From Nemophila menziesii (Eukaryota; Streptophyta; Magnoliopsida; Boraginales; Hydrophyllaceae), in contig JARWIR010000011.1 of assembly GCA_029959085.1 (NCBI GenBank), forward strand, positions 12,525,840 to 12,589,839: a stretch of 64,000 bases of DNA, given 5' to 3'. A program made the position numbers and the translations under genes. Shown piece after piece: positions 11,504-20,690 of this stretch. Position 1 is the stretch's first letter. Each line of letters opens with the position of its first letter. The notes beneath the pieces are model-generated. The model ran no database searches. It had not been told where the DNA came from and saw nothing but the letters and a program-made list of their open reading frames with translations.

Positions 11504-12711
11504 CTATTGCCTCGCATTATTGACATCCAAGGTAGGATTTGCTTGATCTTTCTTTAGTTTCTCAAGGAGTTTCATGATGTGCACTTGATTGGCTTTGATT
11601 TGTGCCACATCATTGGCTAAGGAAGTTTGAGCTGTTTCGAAATTGTTTAAACGCTCCTCCATCTTCTCTTGCCAACTTTGCTCATTTTCTTCTTTCGAGA
11701 CTTGCGTAGAACCCGCTCCTCTCAAGACTTTCATGATCCAAGCATTATCAATATAACTCTTCTTAAACTCGAGTTTCTCTTCTTCACCCAATATAACATT
11801 CGCTTTTCGCACAAGATACGTGATCATAGAAGGAAATTTAACATTATAGACTGATTTAGGAGAGACCGAAAATCGCATCACCTCCTCATAGATCAACAGT
11901 GACACATCCATTTCTTCTCCTCTCAAAATACAATCCAATAGTAGAGCGTTCTTCTTAGTCACATCCAAAGTTCGTGTGTTTCCAGAGACATTAGGAATAA
12001 GGAAATTGTGCCAAACTCTCGCTTCCGGTTGAAGATATTTGTAAGGCCAAGGTGCCTTCAATTCTCCCTTATGTGATTGCACTTTCTCCTTGTCTAAAAC
12101 ATGCTCAAAAAGTAATTCCTCATCAAAGATTTTTCGTTTAGGAACCGCTTCACTATACTTGCAATATCCAATTAATTTCTTAAACTTGAAGTGGTTTCTA
12201 ATCTCATTAACTGTGAAAGGAACTAACTTTCCTCTAATCAGAACACAACCTTTACTATCTCGGCTAAAGAGGCCTAAATAGAATTCTAAAACCAACTCAT
12301 GACATAATTCAGAACGTCTTACCATGAACGTAAACCAACACAATTTTTCACCAAGCTCCAAGAATCTCTTATATTCTCTTGTACCAACTACTTCATTGAA
12401 TACTTTCTCATAAGCAAAAGGTAGTTCCTTTAATTGTTTTTCTGCAGAAGCTATCAAGGCATTTGAAGCTTTCTCATTATCTATGGGTGTAGGACCTTTG
12501 AAGGGAAGAGGTTGTGTTTTCTCCTTTGAGTAAAAGTAAAGCCTTTTTCCCATTGAATCAACATAGCTAGCTTATCTCATTCTTCAACATCGATTTTACC
12601 CTTAGCTTTAGAACTAGAACCGTTGTTATTTGATTTCTTCTCAATTGAACCCAATACCTTGCTTTTCTTCACCTCCCTCTTGTTAGCTAATGTTTCCGTT
12701 CTCTTAGTCAT
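11504..12711 (-). pseudogene. ORF2 of element B (plant transposon-protein domain)
   Basis: This protein is encoded downstream of pol, the position where Athila-lineage elements carry an env-like frame. Its function is unknown. The main open frame (ATG at 12,553, 349 codons) aligns with A's ORF2 block by block: EFYLGLF / EFYEGLA, LVPFTVNEIRNHFKF / VVPFSIELIRKSLKL, ARVWHNFLIP / ARVWSCFIIP, MDVSLLIYEEVM / IDVARLIYDTIM, FPSMITYL / FPCTITKL. This resembles the 'putative plant transposon protein' domain family. The last 60 or so residues look like a coiled coil. The start matching A is an ATG at 12,711 (MTKRTETL, compare A MTNRTGDF); that frame stops at 12,577-12,579 and a frameshift connects to the main frame, so B ORF2 is broken near its N-terminus. 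No signal peptide or membrane segment is seen. Confidence 0.8.
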
Positions 12712-13160
12712 CTCAATTGACCCCCAACTCAAAGCTTTAACAACTCTTGAAATTTGAACTCTTAAATTATTGGTTGAACAAGCTTGATTTTATTAAGGAA
12801 AGGTGAATTGATGATGAATCTCTATGTGGGTAAGATGAATTCTTGATGGATTGGTATGGATTTAAGAAATTGTAGGATGAATTTTGAAAATTTAAGGTTT
12901 TGATTCTTCAATTTCAATGTGTTTGGTGAGAATTGGGTGCTTGAATCTCCTTTGTAATGATGTGGAGATAAGCTTTGATGTGTTTTTATGATGATTGGGT
13001 AGTGTTTTGATGTTTGGGGAAGGTTTGAATAAGTTTTAATGGAGTTGGGAGAGGTTTGGAGAAGAAAGAGAGGCTTAAGTATTTAATAATTCGGAATAAT
13101 ACCAATCCTCCTCCTTTTATAACCTAAAAACAATTTTTTTTTTCTCTCCAGCGGCGTGGT
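12712..13160 (-). promoter_or_regulatory. leader and internal promoter candidate of ORF2, element B
   Basis: The minus strand reads from the palindrome array through TATAAAAGG (13,113-13,121), followed by AGGAGGATTGG, about 400 bp of leader and then ORF2. A polypurine-like run (12,721-12,733) sits 10 bp before the ORF2 ATG at 12,711. TATAAAAGG is a canonical plant TATA box, and nothing else coding lies here. The promoter call is inference from layout, supported by the matching arrangement in element A. Confidence 0.5.
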
Positions 13161-13409
13161 GCGGTGTACCGGAACCGAGGCGCGGTGTACCGCAGCTTCT
13201 GTTCTTCGAAATTTTGATGTTCGGCAAAAAACGCGTGGCCTCCACCTGTGGTCACGGGTTTTTGGTCCTGCGGTGTACTGGAGCTATGGTCCGATGTACC
13301 GGATCTGAAGCTCTGATTTTTTTATTCTCGGCCAAAAACCCGAGTCAATACCCCGTGGTCACGTGTTTTCTCCTCTGCGGTATACCGGAAGAAGCGTCCG
13401 GTGTACCGA
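13161..13409. repeat. paired-palindrome tandem array, element B
   Basis: Three tandem units of about 107-109 bp. Each has two copies of a near-palindrome of the form CGGTGTACCG: 13,161 and 13,182; 13,270 and 13,291; 13,377 and 13,398. The start-to-start distance is exactly 21 bp in all three pairs. The units also share TTCGGC/TCGGC-CAAAAA and GTGGTCACG blocks. It is a GC-rich island in AT-rich DNA, located between the pol end and ORF2. Some copies carry C-to-T or G-to-A changes. Confidence 0.9.
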
Positions 13410-13726
13410 ACTGCTGATCTGAATTTTCCGAAAAATTTCATTTCTCCTCCCGAACTCGATTTCTCCAATACCTAAGCATCAAAAACACTAATACCTTTCT
13501 CAAATATGCAATTATAACTAAAAACAACTAAACTAAACATAGACTAAAAACGTAAAAAGCATAAAAACATAAAAAATTGCGGTTTGTCTCCCGTACAACA
13601 CTTTTATTTAACGTATTTTAAAGTTAGACGTGTTACCTCTATCAAGATTTGTGAATATAGCCTCCCCAACAACGAGTAGGCTATGAACGTCAACTAATCT
13701 ACACTTGATCCTCTTCTTGGGTCGAA
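13410..13726 (-). other. pol 3' end and spacer, element B
   Basis: No gene. The stretch downstream of the pol stop keeps an Athila-like sequence (on the minus strand GGTAACACGTCTAAC, then ACGTTAAATAAAAG, then GGGAGACAAACCGC) comparable with element A near 19,560-19,600 (GGTAACCCGTCGAGC, then GACGTTAAACAAAAG). A degenerate polypurine-like run lies near 13,447. Confidence 0.65.
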
Positions 13727-15175
13727 TTATATCACCTTGGCTGAAACAACCTTAGTGACAATGAATGGTCCCATCAACGAGTATTTGAAACTACGTGGCC
13801 AATTTTCGCGTTTGTGAGCTTTCCATAGTACTTCATGGCCAACCCCAAACTCAATGTTTGGCTCAGTATCCACAGGTTTTAAGTGGATCTTCTCTGGAGG
13901 GACTTTGTTATGTGAAAGGTTGTGGATGACAGGAACGGTGGGATCTAACTTCCTTGGTTTCTTTCCCAAGACATAGAAGGTCTCGGATATGTTCTTTTCG
14001 TGAAGGGTAATGGTCCCTTCTTGAAAGTTGATGACACTTTGACTTGTGGCCATAAAAGGCCGTCCAAGTATGATTGGAACCTGCTTATCTGCATCAAACT
14101 CAAGTATAAAAAAGTCAGTAGGGATGGCAATACTACCTGCTCGGACTAAGACGTCCTCCACTGTTCCCCATGTCTTGGTAACTGAGTTGTCAGCGAACTG
14201 CAACTTCACTGGAGCTTTCTCTGATTTCTTAAGTCCAAGTCTCTCGAACACGGACTTAAGCATAAGATTCACACCAGAACCCACATCGTACATAGCTTTC
14301 ACTTTGAGCATACCATTAATTTGAATAGGAAGGTTAAAACTTCCCGGATCCTTGAGCTTTGTTGGTAACTCTCTTTCACTTCTTCTTGAGACTCTCAGGT
14401 TCTCTCTTGGTGCTTCTGCACTCGCTTCTTTCTCAGGAATAACTTGCGTAAAAACTTGTTGCGGTGTAAGACCTTTCTTCACAATCTCAAGCATTTGGGC
14501 GTTGATGTTTTCAGGAGTGTACGCCTCTACAAATGTCTTGAGTTCAGTGTCATCCTTTGGATTAGTATCCGGAATAGTTGGTGATACTGTTTGAACAACT
14601 GGTGGCGATTCCACCTTCTCTTCTTCTTTCTCTTCTTGCACAGCAGGTGCATCTTCAACTTCAACTCTTGGTTCCTCCTTTAAGGCTTCTTCCTCTTTCA
14701 CTTTAGCCAGCTCAGCTTGAAAATCCATAACCGATCTAATCTCCTCTTGCATATCCTTCAGAAGCTGTATATATTCAGATATTTCTGAATCGTCCTCCAC
14801 ATCACTCTCAGAACAGTTAGATTCCACGGGGCTAGACTTGGTTGGTTCTTCTTCGGTACTCAGAACAACCACGACACTAACGGCAGGATGTGGTACTTCC
14901 TTCTTGTCTTCTTCAATTTCAAGGCAAATAGCCTTACAAGCTTCGAACCCAACATTGTCATCACCTCCTTCGATAGCCTTCAATTCTTTTTGTTCCATAA
15001 TGTTTGTTAGAACTTTGTTCATTTGTTCTACTTGAGTACCTAAAATCTGAATTGAAGCTCCTTGTCCTCGTAACATCTCGCCCTGAGCGTTCATACTCGT
15101 GGTCAAACGGTCCAAAACTTTTGATAACTGTTGATTATCCTCAGTTCCCTCTTGAGGATACTGTGGTAACGCTTT
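13727..15175 (-). pseudogene. gag end - protease - integrase tail fusion, element B
   Basis: One open frame of 462 codons from 15,115, in the same frame as gag above a TAG at 15,176-15,178. The first half is low-complexity and acidic (E/V/K-rich), as in gag C-termini of this group. Next comes retropepsin: KLKDPGSFNLPIQING, then YDVGSGVNLM with the active-site D-x-G, then VEDVLVRAG and the flap-like VPIILGRPFMATS. After about 45 residues the frame continues with GHEVLWKAHKRENWP and MGPFIVTKV, the GPF/Y tail of integrase (A has GQRVLKYNPK and SGPYIVTKV). RT, RNase H and the integrase core, roughly 3 kb in A, are missing without a frame break. Activity is not expected, though the protease itself looks unbroken. 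Confidence 0.85.
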
Positions 15176-16367
15176 CTAATCAAATGAATCGGCATAGGCA
15201 TCTTGAACAGGTTGTTGTGGGGGAGCAGGTCTATTATGATATTGATTTTGATACTGACCTCTTGGTTGGAAAGAGTTGTTCTGGGGACGTGGTTGATAAT
15301 GACCAGGATTAGCGGCCCCCTGAGGATTTGAATACTGCATACCCGGATGGTTTCGGTTACCGAATTGATAACCTCCTCGGTTGGATATGAAATAAAAAGA
15401 TTGTGGATTTCCTTCGCACTCTTCCCAAATATGATTATTAACCCCACACTGTTGACAACCTTGTGCTTCTTGCACTACATTCGCTGCGGCTAAATTTCTT
15501 TGCATCTCTAGCTTAAGTTCTTTGATTTGATTCTCTAATGCTGATATTTGAGCTGAGTTTTCACTTTCTACATCTAAACGAAGCGTACCTCGGGTCTTTG
15601 TAACAGAAGCTCGCGAAGATGGACAACTTCTTTCTTGTTCAATAATATTTTCCAAAACCTCGGTAGCTTCAGTAGGGTCCATGGACACGAAATTTCCTTT
15701 CCCAATGTTATCCACCTTCAATCTACCTGCTTCGTTGATACCTTCATAAAATATAGCTAACTGTAGAGAGGGGGTATAACCATGGAGCAGACATCTAGCT
15801 AACTTCTGTTGAAACCTTGTCCATGCTTCTCCTACTGCTTCTCCTACTGCTTCTCCATCTTCTTGACAAAACTTTGCAAGCTCGCTTTGGTCTTTGAGTC
15901 TCATACTCATTGGATAAAAACGGTTAAAGAAAGCAGCTTGAAGTTCAGTCCATGAATTAATTGTCCCTGGTGGTTGCCTATCTAGCCACTCACCAGCTCT
16001 ACCGGTCAGAAAGAACGAAAACATATGACAATACAGTTGCTCGCGTGTAATGCCTGGAGTAACATAGGCACCACAAATCTGCATAAACTTCTGAATCGCT
16101 CTTACCGGATCTTGAATTGTTGTACCACTGTAGAGTCCAAAACTTTGAAACTGACTGAGCATGCCCGGATCGGGTCGAAATTTGATGTTTTGGATCTCCG
16201 GAGGATGGTAACCTATCGGTTGAACATGAAACGGTACTCAGAGGCCAAGAAGGTCTTGTTTAACTCGGTTCTGATGAACATTGTTTTGCCCGTTACCTCT
16301 TCCTAGTGGATGTTGTCCCTGTTGTTGTCCTTGTTGTCCACTAGGTGGGATAAGTGGTGATGGTCCT
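15176..16367 (-). pseudogene. gag of element B, N-terminally truncated
   Basis: Capsid protein of an Athila-like element, needed for virus-like particle assembly. The open part from 16,162 has 328 codons: FMQICGAYV, FFLTGRAGEWL, WTELQAAFFNRFYP, then ARCLLHGYTP, LAIFYEGI and VDNIGKGNFVSMDP, which is the retrotransposon gag domain. An intact CCHC knuckle follows (CQQCGVNNHIWEEC) and a Q/N/P-rich tail. A GEAV motif is duplicated near 15,835-15,855. Upstream of 16,162 the same frame continues to the 16,367 junction with one TGA near 16,237. A TAG at 15,176-15,178 separates gag from protease where A has a Gln codon. Confidence 0.9.
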
Positions 16368-16742
16368 AGATGTCTCCCTAATTTTTCTTATTTTAGACCC
16401 TTGGGAGACATCATTTTTTATGTTTAATTGAATATTTTGATAGACTTTTGAGTTAAAAATGCAATAATCCGGAATTCCCATTTTATTTCTAGTATTTTTG
16501 ATTTATTAAACTTTTGCGCGTAATGTTGTGTATTTTAGTGAAAAGTTTGTAGGTTTTATATATTAGCTACGAATGGAATCCGAGAAGAGAGTCAAAGATC
16601 GTGATATGGAGTCAAGACTTGAAGATAAATCCCGAAAGAATTTGATTTTTAGAGCTGCAAATCTGGAAAACAAGCCAAAGATTGCTGATTTCGAGGCACT
16701 TAAGAGATGATTTAACCGCTGACCTTTGAAGAGAAATCCTAA
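16368..16742 (+). mobile_element. inverted A-type LTR fragment
   Basis: These 375 bp are the reverse complement of about 26,510-26,882, with roughly 90-95% match by eye: 'gatgtctccc', the second arm 'gggagacatca', 'caataatccggaatt', 'cttttgcgcgtaat', 'gatcgtgatatggagtcaag', 'gcaaatctggaaaac'. The 46-bp hairpin is 16,368-16,413. It lies in the opposite orientation to both flanking elements and joins B's gag on one side to A's 3' untranslated region on the other. Confidence 0.88.
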
Positions 16743-17181
16743 GTACATAGCTTGTCTTTAGTTCATATCTAGGTGGGTTCTCTACTAATTAGGATTTCAC
16801 GTTCTACACACCAAACATATTCCTAAAGTACAAGCTTACTTCATTTGCATTGTTCATTAATTTTTCCTATCAATTACCTATGTTTGCATGCAATTCTAAA
16901 TGCGTATATCAATCCCTAAAGTCCACTATTTACTATCATCGATTCATCAAAAGTATGCTTAAAGGGATATTTAAAAATTTCTACAGTCAAACGCAACTCC
17001 GAAGATTCTTTTATTGAAAGCAATTAAAACAAATAACACATAAAAACTGGGATGAGTCAACGAACCCCACCCCAAACTCAAAAACGAGCCGTGTCCCCAC
17101 GACTCGAAAAGACTCAATAAAGCATTTAAACTAATCTACACTAAAAGAGGGATTAGAAAACGTATCTTAACCAGCGCGTGG
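16743..17181 (-). other. 3' untranslated region of element A
   Basis: No gene. Similar to 11,040-11,503 downstream of B's ORF2. It contains a polypurine-like run (17,069-17,084) and the hairpin at 17,086-17,105. Similarity to an LTR starts abruptly at about 16,742, which marks the rearrangement junction. Confidence 0.7.
17086..17105 (-). other. hairpin downstream of ORF2 (element A)
   Basis: On the minus strand the arms GAGTCGTG and CACGGCTC flank GGGA: an 8-bp stem with one G-U pair and a GNRA-type loop, about 80 bp past the ORF2 stop. It is homologous to 11,399-11,418 in B. Confidence 0.6.
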
Positions 17182-18477
17182 CTAGTTATCGGTGTTGCGT
17201 TCTGGACCTTTATCGCGCGTAACAACATCATAAATCGCGTTTTGAAGTGTGTTTACGCCTAAGATCAAATTTCGAAGAAGGTCTAACTCTTTTGTAACGT
17301 TTCCCAAGGTAGCGATCATCTTCTCTCGATTCTCCTCCAACACCGTAATCTTCGATGCCAACTCAGGAACAGTCTTCACTTTCTTTGATAGAGGAGTTCT
17401 CGTAGTTCGTGTTGCTTCCTCATGGAGATTCAGAATCGTACTCAATGCTATGCTCACACCAAATGAAACACCGTCAATATCTGCGTTCCTACGCGGAATC
17501 TTTGCGTCTAAACACAACTTAGTAATAGTACAAGGGAACATGAGATTTTGTTGTTTCATTGGGGATTTCGCGAACTCCATGATTGTATCATAAATAAGCC
17601 TAGCAACGTCTATTGGTTTCTCTTCCAAAACACACTTAATAACAATGATATGCACTTTCTTCAACTCGGATGTGTGTTTAATACCAAAGAAAGTAGGTAT
17701 TATAAAACAGGACCAAACCTTCGCACGAGGTGTCAAACTACTGCTGTAAAACTGTCCAGGATATCTTTCTCCTTCAGGAATTGGGCTAGCCCCATTAACA
17801 AGCACGGTCCCCCAAAGGGATTCAAAATCGAAAGAAGGGTCATGAAGAGTTTCTTGGAATGGACATGATCCAGAAAAGTTGGGTAATTTCAAAGATTTCC
17901 GAATAAGTTCAATAGAGAAAGGAACTACCTTCTTGCGAATTTCAATTGCCTCACGGGAAGTAGCTAAACCTTCATAAAATTCTCGCACAAAAGTAGGAAT
18001 AAACTCAAGCTTCATTTCTCTCAATTCTTTCCAACCAAACTTGTCACAAGCCACATCATATTCTTTGTGAACACTACTCATAATACCACTAGGAAAAGTT
18101 GTCTCCTCACCAAATTTCAAAAATTCAATTCTTTCACGAACCTGAGTATTCCAAGAAGTATAAACCCTCTTAGGCTTGTGGGCCCACATCTTCATACGCG
18201 GGGGTTTCTGTTGAACTGGTAATTTTGGAACTTCTTGTTCAGTTCCATCCTCAATGTTCGTCTCAATCTCATCTTCATGTTTTTCCTCACTCTCTGGCTC
18301 ATCAATTAATCTTCTCTTTTGACCTGTGATTTCTTTTCTCTTGGGATCAAGATTAACTTCATCAAATTTTTGTTTAGGACGCGAATCAGGAATCTCAATA
18401 GCTTGTTCTTGGGAACCACCAATGGTGGTTTTCTTTCTCGGAGCAGTTCTTTGGAAATCACCGGTTCGATTAGTCAT
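17182..18477 (-). CDS. ORF2 of element A (plant transposon-protein domain), intact
   Basis: An unbroken frame of 431 codons downstream of pol. I chose the ATG at 18,477 (MTNRTGDFQR); the frame extends 7 codons upstream without an ATG, and B has the matching start MTKRTETL. Residues 1-90 are charged and lysine/glutamate-rich with RKK and KPKR stretches that could be nuclear localisation signals. The central part (about 110-340) has the blocks shared with B: REFYEGLA, VVPFSIELIRKSLKL, ARVWSCFIIP, IDVARLIYDTIM, FPCTITKL. The C-terminus is predicted helical or coiled coil (VLEENREKM...LDLLRNLI). It sits in the env-like slot of Athila elements, but I see no signal peptide, furin-like site or membrane span. 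Function unknown. Its openness contrasts with the ruined gag-pol next to it. Confidence 0.85.
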   Translation of the reverse strand: MTNRTGDFQRTAPRKKTTIGGSQEQAIEIPDSRPKQKFDEVNLDPKRKEITGQKRRLIDEPESEEKHEDEIETNIEDGTEQEVPKLPVQQKPPRMKMWAHKPKRVYTSWNTQVRERIEFLKFGEETTFPSGIMSSVHKEYDVACDKFGWKELREMKLEFIPTFVREFYEGLATSREAIEIRKKVVPFSIELIRKSLKLPNFSGSCPFQETLHDPSFDFESLWGTVLVNGASPIPEGERYPGQFYSSSLTPRAKVWSCFIIPTFFGIKHTSELKKVHIIVIKCVLEEKPIDVARLIYDTIMEFAKSPMKQQNLMFPCTITKLCLDAKIPRRNADIDGVSFGVSIALSTILNLHEEATRTTRTPLSKKVKTVPELASKITVLEENREKMIATLGNVTKELDLLRNLILGVNTLQNAIYDVVTRDKGPERNTDN

Positions 18478-18850
18478 CTCTTTCCACCCCAAACTCAAAA
18501 CTTCAAATAATGAGAAACTTAGAGAAAAGTTTAGAAATTTGATGTTTTGAGGCTTAGGAATTGAATAACTAGGTGGAATATGAGATGGTTTTGTTCAATT
18601 TGAATTGAAGAAGAAAGAATTGGGTGAAGAAAAATCTTGGGAAAAACTAAGGATTTGCTGTTATTTTGGAGAGGAGGTGAGTTAATCTTGTGTTTTTGTG
18701 GTGAAAGAGGGTAGGATTTGATGATATATAAAGTTTTTTTTGATGATTTTCGGAGGTGGGGAGGCTATTGGTGCGTTTTAGGTAAAAACTTGCAGAAGAG
18801 GCTAAGAAAACTAGGTTAAAACACTCAAAACCGACATCACAGCTTCAAAT
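18478..18850 (-). promoter_or_regulatory. leader and weak internal promoter candidate of ORF2, element A
   Basis: Non-coding leader between the palindrome array and ORF2. A minus-strand TATATATC (18,723-18,730) lies about 120 bp past the last palindrome and about 250 bp before the ATG. A polypurine-like run (18,486-18,500) sits just before the ATG. The layout parallels element B, but the TATA match is weaker here, so this is inference. Confidence 0.4.
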
Positions 18851-19369
18851 CCGGGTTCCCGGTTTCGAAAATCCGGGGTCGGTGTGACGGCGCGGAAAAT
18901 TACTTAATTGATTTTTTTTTCATACCTCAAAACGCAGCCAAAACGCTGGACCCCCAGACGCCGGGTCAGAACTTTTACTCGTCGAAACCGGGTACCCGGT
19001 TTTGCCAAATGCGGGTTCCCGGTTTTTCGTCGATGGCGCGAGCCAATACGCAGCCAAAACGCAAGACCCAAGACGCTGGGTCAGAGAATTCCAAAATTTT
19101 ACAGCTCGAAACCGGGTACCCGGTTTTGCCAATGCGGGTTCCCGGTTTTGTGTCGATGGTGCGAATGAAAACGCAGTGAAACGCAACCTTCAAGACACTG
19201 GGTCAGAAATCCTCAAAAATCACAGCACCAAAACCGGGTTCCCGGTTTTGAAAATCCGGGTACCCGGTTCCGACGCTGTGTTGTGAACCAAAACGCCAAG
19301 TGTTGCGTGTATAAGTTCGGTACCAGCTCCAAAACCGGGTTCCCGGTTTTTGCGAAACCGGGTACCCGG
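18851..19369. repeat. paired-palindrome tandem array, element A
   Basis: Five tandem units (101-137 bp apart). Each holds a pair of 12-bp palindromes, CCGGGTACCCGG or CCGGGTTCCCGG, at 18,851 and 18,873 (second copy decayed), 18,988 and 19,011, 19,112 and 19,134, 19,234 and 19,256, 19,335 and 19,358. Start-to-start spacing is 22-23 bp. The units also share CAAAACGC, CTGGGTCAGA and GTCGATGG blocks. In two pairs the GTAC form comes first, in the last two the GTTC form does. The short ORFs overlapping here are by-products of the repeat. Confidence 0.93.
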
Positions 19370-19606
19370 TTTCTCCTGGACATCCAACCTATTTTTCTCC
19401 TATTTTTCGCCTTATCGACCCCAAACTCGTGACCTTTTTACCCCTGAAATCATCATAAACAACTACCCTGCCTCATTTCTTAATAATAAACACTAAAATT
19501 ACGAAAATCAAACTATTTTACATTGCAAAAATTTAAAAACTCAGCTAATATACAAAGAATTGGCTTTTGTTTAACGTCGTTAAGCTCGACGGGTTACCTC
19601 ACGCTT

Positions 19607-20690
19607 CTAAGGAGTCTCGAGGAGATACATGACCTCCCCGGGATGTGGATCTTCCAAGCGGTTGGTATCTTCACCTCCATGGTATATCTTCAATCTGTGA
19701 CCGTTCACCATAAAGGTATGGTTCTCTAGCGGATGTTCTATTTCTATAACTCCATGAGGTGTAACTTTGGTCACAATGTATGGACCTGACCACTTAGACC
19801 TTAACTTACACGGATAATTGCTAAACTTTGGATTATACTTCAATACTCTTTGCCCCACTTCAAAGTTCTTTGTACGAATCCGATTGTAATGCCATTTTTT
19901 CGTGTTTTCTTTGTAAAGTTTGGCATTTTCATAGGCATTCAATCGGAATTCGTCAAGTTCGTTAATCTTCATCATACGATTCTTTCCGGCTAATATAGGA
20001 TCTAAGTTCAACTGCGCAATCGCCCAATAGGCACCCATTTCAAGCTCAAGAGGTAAGTGACAAGCCTTACCATACACCATACGATAGGGAGATGCACCAA
20101 CTGGAGTCTTAAACGCAGTACGATAGGCCTACAACGCATCATCTAACTTCATTGAGCAATCTTTTCTTGTAGGACCAACGGTTTTCTCTAGGATTGATTT
20201 GACTTCACGATTCGAAACTTCAGCTTGGCCATTTGATTGTGGATGATAAGCAGTAGATACACGGTGTCTTACTCAATATTTCTCTAGAATAGTCTTCAAA
20301 TACTTATTAACGAAATGAGATCCTCCATCGCTAATAATCACTCTAGGTGTGCCATGTCTAGTGAAAATATGTGACTTCAAGAACTTAATCACCACTCGTG
20401 AATCATTGGTGGGTAAAGCCACAACTTCTACCCACTTAGACACGTAATCAACAACTAATAAGATGTAGAGGTTACCATTTGAAGGAACAAATGGACCCAT
20501 AAAGTCTATACCCCAAACATCGAATATTTCAACTTCTAACACATTATTACGTGGCATCTCATCCCTCTTGGATATGTTTCCGGTAAACTGGCATCTCGTG
20601 CATCTCATAACATATTCATGACAATCTTTAATAAGAGAAGGCCAGTAAAAACCTGATTGGAATACCTTAGCAGCAGTTCTAGAGTGAATC
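19607..20690 (-). pseudogene. integrase of element A
   Basis: Integrates element cDNA into the host genome. The zinc-binding end is present in part (SGFYWPSL, then CTRCQ), followed by the rve core with first Asp in GIDFMGPF, second Asp in SDGGSHF and the Glu in the HPQSNGQAE stretch. After that come YGKACHLPLELE and the tail GQRVLKYNPK, then SGPYIVTKV (GPF/Y motif). Breaks: a frameshift near 20,685 at the join with RNase H, a TGA at 20,273-20,275 just after ILEKY, and a TAG near 20,130 where Trp is usual. The open pieces are 20,273-20,692 and 19,607-20,080. Non-functional. Confidence 0.92.

Larger units (their letters stand above)
8369..16367 (-). mobile_element. element B: deleted Athila-like Ty3 retrotransposon
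   Basis: Read on the minus strand: truncated gag (16,367 to 15,176), protease joined to an integrase tail (to 13,727), palindrome array (13,409-13,161), TATA-like box (13,113-13,121), ORF2 (12,711 to 11,504), 3' untranslated region, polypurine tract (9,901-9,913) and 3' LTR (8,369-9,897). RT, RNase H and the integrase core are absent. The 5' LTR and primer site are lost at the 16,367 junction with an inverted A-type LTR piece. The element could not move by itself. Confidence 0.85.

Noticed and set aside
13214..13417. 67-codon plus-strand ORF
   Set aside because: It sits in the B palindrome array and has no homolog in A.
14046..15312. Several plus-strand ORFs (65-102 codons)
   Set aside because: They are antisense shadows of the B gag-protease frame.
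18908..19286. Several overlapping ORFs on both strands (62-94 codons)
   Set aside because: They lie in the tandem palindrome array; their repeated peptides (e.g. RNRVPGFA) are by-products of the GC-rich repeat.
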